DNA of 64,000 nucleotides from Pectobacterium versatile (GCF_020166435.1 NZ_JAINZP010000019.1:1-64000); one strand, 5' to 3'; shown: positions 6,709 through 14,121, counted from the stretch's first letter. Program-made: numbers and translations. The notes: a model not told the origin generated them from the sequence alone.

Positions 6709-7503
6709 ATGAAGAAATCACTGCGGGCTGTCAAACTACTAAGAACAATTTTAGCCGCTAAAAAGGCGTTGCTGGCTTCCCTCGTAGCATCAATCATGAC
6801 TTTACCGGCGCTAGCCGGTATTCCCGTCATTGATGGTACTAACGTGGTCCAAACCACCATCAGCGCGGTCAACAACGTTCAGGCCGTTGCCAAACAAATT
6901 CAGCAGTACCAGACGCAGCTGCAGCAATATGAAAATATGCTGCAGAACACCGTAGCGCCTGCGGCCTATATCTGGGACCAGGCGAACTCCACAATTAATA
7001 GGCTCCTGCAGGCGCAGGACACGCTGAACTACTACAAGAATCAGGCTGGTAGTCTGGATTCTTATCTTAAGCGCTATCAGGACATCAGTTATTACCGTTC
7101 TTCTCCCTGCTTTAACAGTAATATTGAATGCACTGCTGACGAGATCAATGCAATACGCAGTGCTCAACAGGACAGCTCAGAAGCACGTAAGAAGGCGAAT
7201 GATGCTGTCTTTAAAGTCATTGACCAGCAGCAAGATACTTTACAAGCTGATGCAGATAACCTCGCAGATCTCCAGACTCAGGCAAGCGGCGCAACGGGCC
7301 AAATGAAGGCTATTCAGGCAGCAAATCAACTTGCCAGTGCTCAGGCTAACCAGCTTCTGCAGATTCGTTCAATTTTGGTGGCTCAGCAAAATGCAGCGGC
7401 TACAGTAGCTCAGGTACAAGCAGACAGAGAAGCGCAGCAAACAGTAGCTGATGAAAAAACTTTATCTGGTGTAAATACGCCTAGCCCTAAAAGAATCTGG
7501 TGA
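6709..7503 (+). CDS. trbJ: TrbJ, P-type mating-pair formation protein (VirB5-like)
   Basis: A 264-residue exported protein. The long basic, hydrophobic N-terminus ends in LPALA|G, a likely signal peptidase site. The mature part is rich in glutamine and coiled coil (IQQYQTQLQQYENMLQN), with AAYIWDQA and SSPCF as in RP4 TrbJ. TrbJ is the VirB5-like minor pilus or tip component and, with TrbK, takes part in entry exclusion. GAGGTGA before ATG 6709 is a good ribosome binding site. The signal-peptide codons contain a perfect KorB operator. Its C-terminus NTPSPKRIW recurs in the next gene product. Confidence 0.93.
   Translation: MKKSLRAVKLLRTILAAKKALLASLVASIMTLPALAGIPVIDGTNVVQTTISAVNNVQAVAKQIQQYQTQLQQYENMLQNTVAPAAYIWDQANSTINRLLQAQDTLNYYKNQAGSLDSYLKRYQDISYYRSSPCFNSNIECTADEINAIRSAQQDSSEARKKANDAVFKVIDQQQDTLQADADNLADLQTQASGATGQMKAIQAANQLASAQANQLLQIRSILVAQQNAAATVAQVQADREAQQTVADEKTLSGVNTPSPKRIW
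6750..6762. promoter_or_regulatory. KorB operator (OB-type), copy 2, inside trbJ
   Basis: TTTAGCCGCTAAA lies 41 bp into the trbJ coding sequence, spelling part of ILAAKK in the signal peptide. A perfect second copy supports KorB control of trbJ-trbK-trbL, either as a roadblock or through clamp spreading to the promoter. Confidence 0.8.
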
Positions 7504-7514
7504 AGGAAGGTTTT

Positions 7515-7685
7515 ATGCTAAATACAATTGCGATCTATTTTATTGTGGTCAGTACATTAATTTTATGTTCTTGTGAGCAAAATGATAATAATTGTTCATC
7601 ACTAGACAATAAGGGTGGTAGTTATAAATATGATAATTGTGCTTTATATAATAACAATACTCCAAGCCCAAAAAAAGAGTGGTAA
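7515..7685 (+). CDS. trbK: TrbK-like entry-exclusion lipoprotein
   Basis: A small protein of about 56 residues: a hydrophobic signal followed by LCSC, a plausible lipobox giving a lipidated cysteine, then a short polar mature part rich in asparagine. In RP4, trbK lies between trbJ and trbL and encodes the lipoprotein that blocks entry of related IncP plasmids. Position, size and lipobox all agree; sequence identity is too low to rely on. ATG 7515 has the ribosome binding site AAGGAAGG; an upstream GTG (7500) overlapping the trbJ stop is less likely. The C-terminus NTPSPKKEW mirrors that of TrbJ. Confidence 0.75.
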   Translation: MLNTIAIYFIVVSTLILCSCEQNDNNCSSLDNKGGSYKYDNCALYNNNTPSPKKEW

Positions 7686-7687
7686 AT

Positions 7688-9034
7688 ATGAAATCAATCA
7701 ATAAATTATCGTTTTTATTCGTGATGCTTATTTTTTCTATGAATGCTAATGCAAATCAGTTAAATAGCAGCGGATTACTTGATAACTTGTTGGATAAATA
7801 TCAGCAGGTTGCTAGTACTTGGACTACGGTATTTAGTGATTATGCCAATTGGTTATTTTGGGGACTAGTCCTAATAAGCATGGCATGGACTTTTGGCATG
7901 ATCGCTATGAAAGGGGGAGGGGTTCAGGATTTACTCGCAGAAGTCGTAAGGTTCTTCGCTATCAATGGTTTCTTTTATTTTATTTTAAAAAATGGTCCGG
8001 CCATATCAAAATCCATAATTGATTCATTGAGGGAACTTGCTGGTAATGCTTTAGGTACAGGGAATGGAATCTCTCCATCAAGTATAGTAGACATGGCTTT
8101 CGTTATATTAACAAAGGTTAGTTCGGCTGCTTCTATCTGGTCTCCTATGATTTCCACTATTATGATCACTGTTGCAATAATAGTTTTAGTGGTAATGTCC
8201 CTTATAGCAGTCAATATGCTGATAATGTTAGTGTCTGCATGGGTGATGTGTTACGCAGGAATAATATTGCTGGGGTTCGGCGGTTCAAAATGGACTTCTG
8301 ATATAACTATAAATTATCTGCGAACGGTACTGTCCGTTGGAATTCAATTATTTACAATGACATTAATTATTGGAATTGGGCAATCATTTATAGATCAGTA
8401 CTTTTATGTTATTAAAGACGATGTGCCGGATCTTAATAGCCTTATAGTTCTGCTCTTGGCATCAATTATTCTCTTAGTGTTAACTAACAAATTGCCACAG
8501 TTACTATCAGGTATAGTCGGTGGCGCATCCTTACAAGGAATGGGCGGTTTCGGAGCTGGGATGATTGCTGGAGCTGCCACCACTGCAATCAGCAGCGCTG
8601 GAGCAATGGCAATGAGCGCTACAACTCAAGTCAGTGGTGGGGCTTCTGCATTAAAAGCAGCATTTGAATCTGCACAAGCTGCCATGGCCGATGAATCTAA
8701 TTCTGGCGGTAGTTCTGGTGGTGGTGAAGATACCGGTTCTGTAGATGCCTCAGGAGGACAGCCATTAGGATCAGATGGTTCCGGCGGGGGAAGCAAGGGT
8801 TTTGCGGCCTCGTTCTCTCATGCTGGCCGTATGGCTAGTTACATGGGAAGCAGTCTGGCTAAAGGGGCTATGGATTATCAGACTATGAAGCGAAGTGCTA
8901 ATTCTACCCGGGTACAACAGACCGTTGGCGGGGAGCTGGCGAACCAGATCCGTAAACAAACAGCTGCTCGTCGCGAAAGCAGCGAACATGATGAATTTGA
9001 CGGTGATAGTTTAACTGGCAGTAAAAAATCTTGA
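7688..9034 (+). CDS. trbL: TrbL, P-type mating-pair formation protein (VirB6-like)
   Basis: An inner-membrane protein of about 448 residues: signal-like N-terminus, about six membrane segments between residues 45 and 280, a glycine/alanine-rich hydrophobic stretch, then a soluble serine/glycine-rich tail (about 330-445). VirB6/TrbL proteins line the DNA path through the inner membrane and in other systems are the partner recognised by exclusion proteins. ATG 7688 is preferred over GTG 7679, giving a gap of 2 bp after trbK. The other trb genes needed for a pore are absent. Confidence 0.9.
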   Translation: MKSINKLSFLFVMLIFSMNANANQLNSSGLLDNLLDKYQQVASTWTTVFSDYANWLFWGLVLISMAWTFGMIAMKGGGVQDLLAEVVRFFAINGFFYFILKNGPAISKSIIDSLRELAGNALGTGNGISPSSIVDMAFVILTKVSSAASIWSPMISTIMITVAIIVLVVMSLIAVNMLIMLVSAWVMCYAGIILLGFGGSKWTSDITINYLRTVLSVGIQLFTMTLIIGIGQSFIDQYFYVIKDDVPDLNSLIVLLLASIILLVLTNKLPQLLSGIVGGASLQGMGGFGAGMIAGAATTAISSAGAMAMSATTQVSGGASALKAAFESAQAAMADESNSGGSSGGGEDTGSVDASGGQPLGSDGSGGGSKGFAASFSHAGRMASYMGSSLAKGAMDYQTMKRSANSTRVQQTVGGELANQIRKQTAARRESSEHDEFDGDSLTGSKKS

Positions 9035-9041
9035 ATTAGGT

Positions 9042-9073
9042 GCGTCAGTTAGCGCGGTAACGTTAACTGACGC
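9042..9073 (+). terminator. Hairpin after trbL
   Basis: GCGTCAGTTA (9042-9051) pairs with TAACTGACGC (9064-9073) around a 12-nt loop. There is no U-run, so it may be a weak terminator, an RNA-stabilising hairpin or a protein site between trbL and the next small gene. Confidence 0.5.
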
Positions 9074-9103
9074 TTCCACTGAACACCTGTAAGGAGGTGA
9101 ATA

Positions 9104-9316
9104 ATGGTCGATTATAGTAGCTTTGTTTTAGAAGGAATAAAAATTATTTTTGCCGATAATAAAAAGGGGTTTTTTAATGACATTTATGATCCGTTGATAA
9201 ATATCCTATGTATAGAAAACTATTACTATGCTACTGGTATTTATAAATCTGACGACGCCAATGAACAAATGGAATTGCTAAAAAAAGCAATAATTGACTA
9301 TAGAATGGCTCACTAA
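9104..9316 (+). CDS. Small protein of unknown function
   Basis: A 70-residue protein without a family I recognise. It is aromatic-rich in the middle (YDPLINILCIENYYYATGIY) with a helical C-terminus. A very strong Shine-Dalgarno sequence (AAGGAGGTGA, 9091-9100) and a clean terminator right after it argue that it is a real gene. It is the last gene of the rightward traJ-trbJKL block and could be a small accessory or regulatory protein of the element. Confidence 0.65.
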   Translation: MVDYSSFVLEGIKIIFADNKKGFFNDIYDPLINILCIENYYYATGIYKSDDANEQMELLKKAIIDYRMAH

Positions 9317-9321
9317 AGCGG

Positions 9322-9350
9322 AAAGGCTAACTAAATGTTAGCCTTTTTAT
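9322..9350. terminator. Bidirectional rho-independent terminator
   Basis: AAAGGCTAAC (9322-9331) and GTTAGCCTTT (9337-9346) form a 10-bp stem with a 5-nt loop followed by a T-run, and an A-run on the other side. It separates the rightward 9104 gene from the convergent 9331-9564 gene. Confidence 0.85.
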
Positions 9351-9564
9351 TTTGTTTTTCCGATTGTTCAATGTGATGCTTTAATACTTCTCTCTTTGCC
9401 TCTTCATAGGTTAGCTCTCCATTGATTACTTTATTTTTTATTTCATTATAAAATGGTGAGCCTTTGGGGTCCTTACCGGATAAAAAAAGACTGGCTTCAG
9501 CTTTCCGAAAAGCTTCTTTCCTTGCCTCTGTAGAATATGAATTAGAAGAGTTATTTTTGCTCAT
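9331..9564 (-). CDS. VbhA-like small helical protein (antitoxin-like)
   Basis: A 77-residue protein. The pattern RKEAFRKAEASLFLSG...VINGELTYEEAKREVLKHH resembles the antitoxin VbhA fold, which normally inhibits a Fic-domain AMP-transferase. No Fic gene lies nearby. It starts inside the 3' end of the upstream membrane-protein gene (14-bp overlap), so the two are translationally coupled. It may be an orphan antitoxin, or the control partner of the membrane protein; neither is shown. Confidence 0.55.
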   Translation of the reverse strand: MSKNNSSNSYSTEARKEAFRKAEASLFLSGKDPKGSPFYNEIKNKVINGELTYEEAKREVLKHHIEQSEKQNKKANI

Positions 9565-10441
9565 AAATGGAAGTCCCCTTGTTGTTTATATTCGAGCTGT
9601 TTTTATCTACAAGAGTTAGTCTTAACTCCGAGAATTTTTTGCCTGAAACTTTATAACACTGACTTTCATTTTTTTCAATATAAAGAACTTGGTTTTCTGA
9701 GTTACCACATGTCGTAGATATTCTTGTATCGAGAAATAAGAACTTTTCTTGGAATCTTTCAATATATTTCATTGCTGTTATGCTAATAATAAAAAGAGCA
9801 ACTGACACAGCAAAAAGGGATAAGCCTGAGATTAATCGATTAAAATTAAATTTCTTTCTAAAAAATAACGAACTGGCTAGATTGACAATGTTATAGGGGA
9901 CCATAATGATGAGTCCTATTACTATTGTTTTTTCAGCTAGATTATTCATCTGTATATAAAGTTGAGCCAAGGTTCCAATATATACTGAAAGTATAGATGA
10001 TATTACTATCTTTGCTGGGGATACATCTCGCAAGAATATGTATATATAGACTACAATTGCACAAATCATTGCTCCTATTGGAAATGAGAGCATAAAAGCA
10101 TAAGCTAATGTCGAGTAATTAAGGTTTTCTGGGTCTATTCCATAAGCAATGTTAAGCTTAAAATTCGCGATCCATAAGCATACTGAATATGTAAATCCAG
10201 TCACCCCCCATTTAACCACTGTATTATTGAAGACTTTATTTAATAAATCACGATATCCTATGTATACACTGGTTAATAAAGCTATTGATGATAGAAAAAC
10301 AGGGGCTGCAATGTATATGTTTTCTAGCCATAATGGGTTTTCTACAATCAAGTATCCAAAAGGTATTAAGTATATTATAGCCAAAGTTTGAGGATTATTT
10401 AATTTAAGCAAGACATCGGCTAACTTATCTTTATAATTCAT
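9551..10441 (-). CDS. Polytopic membrane protein of unknown function
   Basis: A 296-residue protein with about seven or eight hydrophobic segments (residues 15-225) and a soluble C-terminal domain of about 70 residues with two cysteines (near TTCGNS and SQCYKV). I do not recognise a family. Its ATG is 9 bp after the integrase stop with an AAGGATG-like ribosome binding site, so it is co-transcribed with the integrase and with the VbhA-like gene behind it. It could be an exclusion, toxin or defence component of the element; this is open. Confidence 0.7.
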   Translation of the reverse strand: MNYKDKLADVLLKLNNPQTLAIIYLIPFGYLIVENPLWLENIYIAAPVFLSSIALLTSVYIGYRDLLNKVFNNTVVKWGVTGFTYSVCLWIANFKLNIAYGIDPENLNYSTLAYAFMLSFPIGAMICAIVVYIYIFLRDVSPAKIVISSILSVYIGTLAQLYIQMNNLAEKTIVIGLIIMVPYNIVNLASSLFFRKKFNFNRLISGLSLFAVSVALFIISITAMKYIERFQEKFLFLDTRISTTCGNSENQVLYIEKNESQCYKVSGKKFSELRLTLVDKNSSNINNKGTSIYEQK

Positions 10442-10450
10442 ACAACATCC

Positions 10451-11524
10451 TTATTTCAATTTTAACGCCAAATTTTCAGCTTTGGGGTGATAGTATCGCA
10501 TTAGCATTCTTGGATCTTTATGTCCTGTAATTTTGGTTAGCTCATGCATAGGGAAAATTTCAGCAAGTCGAGAAGTTGCTTCATGTCGAAGGTCATGAAA
10601 CCTTAAATTTTTAAGGAAAGATTCATTGCATAATGAGTTTGCTTTCTCGTACCTTTCTCTGGCACGTTTTACAGCTCGGTCAAAAGCTCTGGTAATCGCG
10701 TCTGCACGCATATTGAAAACCTTATCAGCAGTTTGCTCAGAATGTTCCTTAAGACTGGACAGTATCGTAATAGCTTTGGTTGATAAAGGGACATCGCGGG
10801 CATTGCCATTCTTAGTATCTGGCAGATGTGCAACTCGCCTATCAAGATCGATAAAGCGCCATCGGAGTTCTGCAATTTCGCTACGGCGCATGGCTGTTTC
10901 TAACGCCAGAAGAACGATTGCTGGCAATACTGATGAATGTGTTGCCGCAATGATATGGTCTATCTCCGTGGTTATTTCTTTCTTTGGCGTCACAACGGTT
11001 TTATCTGGTGACACCGGCAGCGTTTCCAGGCGTCTGGTTCTTGCATTCTTCGGCTGGGGTTTACGGATGACTTCTACAGGGTTCAGCAGGCTCTCCATGC
11101 CCCATTCTTTACGCGAAACATTGAAAACATGAGACAGTAACGCCAACCGCCTTAAAACGGTTGCAGGAGCATAGATTTTCAACCATTCATCCCTCAGCTT
11201 GGCGACATCAGCACTCCTGATGCTGGCCATATAGTTTTTCGCCAACTGAGTGCCTTTTAGTATCCGCACCAAAGATCGGTCTTGCACTGCCCCTTTTTTG
11301 TCGGGAACAATCTCTTTTTCATAGCGCGTTAGGGCTTCATACAATGTTGTAGATTCCGCTTCGCTGCGGCTAAGCCAAACACCTCTCGCCATTTCTGACT
11401 CGATCATTTTGGCCCAAGCTTCTGCTTCCACTTTGGTATTAAAGGTTTTGGTTTGAGAGGGAAAACCACGTTTGCGGATTTGAGCTTCCCATTGGTAATT
11501 ACCACGTTTGCGTATAGTCGCCAT
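10451..11524 (-). CDS. int: Tyrosine site-specific integrase of the thrW element
   Basis: A protein of about 357 residues. It has an N-terminal arm-binding region (MATIRKRGNYQWEAQIRKRG), a core-binding SAM-like domain, and the catalytic domain with the conserved R (LETAMRRSEIAELRW), K within DTKNGNARDVPLS, HDLRHEATSR, H in GHK and the nucleophile in LMRYYHP. ATG 11524 is chosen because the N-terminal motif begins there; the upstream ATG 11554 would add ten residues overlapping putative arm sites. The gene reads inward from attR, the usual position. It should recombine the 42-bp repeats at thrW. Confidence 0.95.
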   Translation of the reverse strand: MATIRKRGNYQWEAQIRKRGFPSQTKTFNTKVEAEAWAKMIESEMARGVWLSRSEAESTTLYEALTRYEKEIVPDKKGAVQDRSLVRILKGTQLAKNYMASIRSADVAKLRDEWLKIYAPATVLRRLALLSHVFNVSRKEWGMESLLNPVEVIRKPQPKNARTRRLETLPVSPDKTVVTPKKEITTEIDHIIAATHSSVLPAIVLLALETAMRRSEIAELRWRFIDLDRRVAHLPDTKNGNARDVPLSTKAITILSSLKEHSEQTADKVFNMRADAITRAFDRAVKRARERYEKANSLCNESFLKNLRFHDLRHEATSRLAEIFPMHELTKITGHKDPRMLMRYYHPKAENLALKLK

Positions 11525-11546
11525 TTCTGTCTGATTCCTAACGAAC

Positions 11547-11566
11547 TGTGGCAATATTGTGGCAAA
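11547..11566 (+). promoter_or_regulatory. Pair of GTGGCAA repeats, putative right integrase arm sites
   Basis: GTGGCAA at 11548-11554 and 11559-11565 repeats the pair seen at 624-641, with the same 11-bp spacing. It overlaps the integrase promoter/leader, suggesting integrase autoregulation as well as synapsis. Confidence 0.6.
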
Positions 11567-11612
11567 AAATTCATTTAAATTCGATAAGTATTGATTTTAC
11601 TATATCAATTTA

Positions 11613-11654
11613 CGCATTCGTAATGCGAAGGTCGTAGGTTCGACTCCTATTATC
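11613..11654 (+). repeat. attR: displaced thrW 3' half
   Basis: Matches 493-534 except for T11635 and A11649, which pair with each other as in the usual enterobacterial thrW T stem. The acceptor GGC is missing after TTATC (TTATCACCAT rather than TTATCGGCACCAT), so this is a tRNA fragment, not a gene. The bases that follow (ATAAAATCAATAAGTTACAG) also resemble those after thrW (551-571). Confidence 0.9.
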
Positions 11655-11898
11655 ACCATAAAATCAATAAGTTACAGAAATACTCCTATCTAAAATCTTC
11701 TTTTCTTGCTCTCGGGTACACAAGTTACAATATATAGATCATCGCAGTGGTGTTTCTACGAAATTCCCGTCATTTCATTTTGCGATGCTTGCTTTGTAGC
11801 ATTTAACGTGTATGGGCCTGTCATTTTGTGGGGATTACCGTCGGGAAGGGTTGTATGCTATGTTGGATTTCTCGTGATGATGATACGTCGCCCCCCCT
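11655..11898. other. Intergenic region right of the element
   Basis: This stretch holds the flank with similarity to the region after thrW and then the leader of the EAL gene. A reading frame at 11706-11942 overlaps the EAL gene and shows no family features. Nothing else is evident. Confidence 0.5.
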
Positions 11899-13521
11899 AT
11901 GCGAAAAAATCTGTTAGCTTATTTTCAAATACTTTATTTTAAGAAAGGTTTTTTCTTACTATCGTCCTGTCTGTTTTTTGTTCTGGTTGCTCTTCTTACG
12001 TTGGCGCTTGCAATCTATTCGATTTCCACACTTAGGCACTTTGAAGGAGATGTGAATAATTTTTCTAACCTCACTGTTGAACATGCTGGCGAGATCATGA
12101 TGCAGGCAACCTCCGCGCTGGATAGGTTAGAAGAATATAGTCTGCCTTACTGTGATAGCCCTCATCTGAATGTGCTCCGGAAGACGGCTTACGACAATGA
12201 TTATATCCAAGACGTGGTATATATCGACGGGAATCGGCCTCGCTGTTCTTCGATGCTGAACGAAATTAATACGATGTTTCTTCCCGCCCCTGATTTTTTC
12301 TACAAAAATGCCTATGCAGTTTGGTACAACGTTGAAAGCCCGCTGAACCGCAATAAGCGAATGATTTATGTTGGCGCAGCACATCATCTTGTGGTGTTAA
12401 ATCCGCGTTCATTTCTGGATGTTCCTTCCTACAGCCATAATATCCAGTGTGCATTGCTGGAGAGAAAAAAACAGGATGGGCAGGTTATCCTGTCGGATTC
12501 GATCCATGACGTCGTTTTCCCCCGCCTGATTACGGGAGAAAATCGAACCGATAGGTTTTATATTGATAATAAATATTATGTCCTGAAACCGTTATCAAAC
12601 AGCGATCTTGCTCTGGCGGTGAGTGCTGATAAACCTGTGAGTACCGCGCGATATCTGACGATTTTCTTCTCTGTACTGCCTGTTTTTCTTATCCTTTCTC
12701 TGCTGCTTTCCACCTTAATCTCCCGGCGAATGTTGACTATTCAGAGCCCGCGTTATGTTTTTAATCAGGCGCTGAAACAAAAAGAGTTTGAATTGCATTA
12801 TCAGCCAATTATTGAATTGAAGACCGCTCAGGTTGTGGGGTGCGAAGCACTGATTCGCTGGCGTCATGCGGACGGGCGCTTAATTATGCCTGATTCATTT
12901 ATTCCCGTGATTCGGCAGGTGGGATTGATGAAAAAATTGACGTTATACGTTATTGATGAGGCGCTACAAACGGCCAGTGTACTGAAGAAAAGTGACCCTG
13001 ACATGTTTGTCTCCATCAATCTTGAGGCGGCCGAGTTCGAGGATATGTCCGTTTTTAGTTATCTCGTGGAGCGGATTGCTACACACGATCTTGAAGGGAA
13101 AAATATTAATGTCGAATTAACTGAATCATCAATGATCGAACCACAAAAAGCCGGACTTATGGTGGAGTTGTATCAGCAAAAAGGTATTGATGTTGCCATT
13201 GATGATTTTGGCACTGGGTACGCAGGGCTGTCATATCTTGAGCGGGTAAAAGCCAATAAGCTTAAAATCGACAAGTCCTTTGTTGGGAATGTTAGTGACC
13301 ATTCACCGACCGATATCGTGCTGTCTCATATTGTCAGCATGGCGCACTGTCTTAATCTGCATATTGTTGCCGAAGGGATTGAGACGCCGATTCAGGAAGC
13401 CTATCTGAAAAGCCTTGGCGTCGCTTATGCGCAGGGCTGGCTGTATTCCAAAGCGCTAACGCAAGAAGCATTGATTGCGTTTCTGGCGGCAAGAGGCGAA
13501 ATGGCGTCAGATGAGCCGTAA
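11899..13521 (+). CDS. CSS-motif EAL cyclic-di-GMP phosphodiesterase
   Basis: A 540-residue inner-membrane protein: one membrane segment near residues 18-42, a periplasmic sensor domain (about 45-245) with CSS-type cysteines (PYCDSPH, PRCSSML), a second membrane segment (about 250-272), then a cytoplasmic EAL domain (280-535). Catalytic signatures are present (CEALIRWRH, NVELTESSM, DDFGTGYAGLSYL, KIDKSF, EGIET), so it should hydrolyse c-di-GMP. CSS-EAL enzymes are typically controlled by periplasmic redox state through the two cysteines. It probably acts opposite to the SiaD cyclase encoded at 17.3 kb. The ribosome binding site is weak. Confidence 0.92.
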   Translation: MRKNLLAYFQILYFKKGFFLLSSCLFFVLVALLTLALAIYSISTLRHFEGDVNNFSNLTVEHAGEIMMQATSALDRLEEYSLPYCDSPHLNVLRKTAYDNDYIQDVVYIDGNRPRCSSMLNEINTMFLPAPDFFYKNAYAVWYNVESPLNRNKRMIYVGAAHHLVVLNPRSFLDVPSYSHNIQCALLERKKQDGQVILSDSIHDVVFPRLITGENRTDRFYIDNKYYVLKPLSNSDLALAVSADKPVSTARYLTIFFSVLPVFLILSLLLSTLISRRMLTIQSPRYVFNQALKQKEFELHYQPIIELKTAQVVGCEALIRWRHADGRLIMPDSFIPVIRQVGLMKKLTLYVIDEALQTASVLKKSDPDMFVSINLEAAEFEDMSVFSYLVERIATHDLEGKNINVELTESSMIEPQKAGLMVELYQQKGIDVAIDDFGTGYAGLSYLERVKANKLKIDKSFVGNVSDHSPTDIVLSHIVSMAHCLNLHIVAEGIETPIQEAYLKSLGVAYAQGWLYSKALTQEALIAFLAARGEMASDEP

Positions 13522-13641
13522 AGTCACGATAAACGCGGCTTCACTATCAAAAATACGCATAAAAGGGTAAAATATCGAAAATAGGGGAGTTACCTAATGA
13601 TATTTATTACTTTTTTATTGTGAATTTTTCAGGAGTTTATC

Positions 13642-13983
13642 ATGCAACAGTTACCCCATTGTCCGAAATGCAGTTCTGAATATACCTGGCAAGAAGGCGA
13701 GATGCTTAACTGCCCTGAATGCGGAAATGAGTGGTCGGCAGCAGGCGATGCACCAGCGCAGGATGACGGTTTAGTCGTGAAAGATGCTAACGGCAATCTG
13801 CTGGCGGATGGCGATACGGTAACGGTCATTAAAGACCTGAAAGTCAAAGGCAGTTCGACGCCGCTGAAAATCGGCACCCGCGTGAAGGGCATCCGTTTGG
13901 TGGAAGGCGATCACAATATTGATTGTAAGATCGACGGTTTCGGCCCGATGAAGCTGAAGTCCGAGTTTGTGAAGAAAAACTGA
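13642..13983 (+). CDS. yjdM: YjdM (PhnA-like) zinc-ribbon protein
   Basis: A 113-residue protein with an N-terminal zinc ribbon, [13 protein letters not shown]...CPECGNEW, and a C-terminal SH3-like domain containing KDANGNLL and [14 protein letters not shown]. It matches E. coli YjdM (formerly PhnA), about 111 residues. Its role is unproven; the old link to phosphonate use was not upheld. It stands alone with a clear AGGAG before the ATG. Confidence 0.93.
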   Translation: MQQLPHCPKCSSEYTWQEGEMLNCPECGNEWSAAGDAPAQDDGLVVKDANGNLLADGDTVTVIKDLKVKGSSTPLKIGTRVKGIRLVEGDHNIDCKIDGFGPMKLKSEFVKKN

Positions 13984-14121
13984 TTCGGGTGTGATGATAT
14001 ACGCGTCGGTCTTCTATTTGGTCGGCGCGCTGCATTTTTTCACCTCTGGCTGGTTTTTTCACATCCGACAATCCTTTACCATAGCCTGTATTGATTTCTT
14101 ACCTGGCTATACGGATATCTG

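Larger units (their letters stand above)
493..11654. mobile_element. Integrative mobilizable element in thrW with IncP-1 cis-sites and a retron
   Basis: Bases 493-534 of thrW recur at 11613-11654 (42 bp, 2 mismatches), and a tyrosine integrase lies just inside the right copy. Between them the DNA is AT-rich. It carries a retron-PtuAB module, a lone HigA-like antitoxin, KorA and KorB operators, TrfA-type iterons, an RP4-like oriT, traJ, trbJ, trbK and trbL, a VbhA-like protein with a membrane protein, and the integrase. None of trfA, korA, korB, traI, traG or trbB-trbI is present. The boundaries are seen directly; the reading as a satellite of IncP plasmids is inference. Confidence 0.9.
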
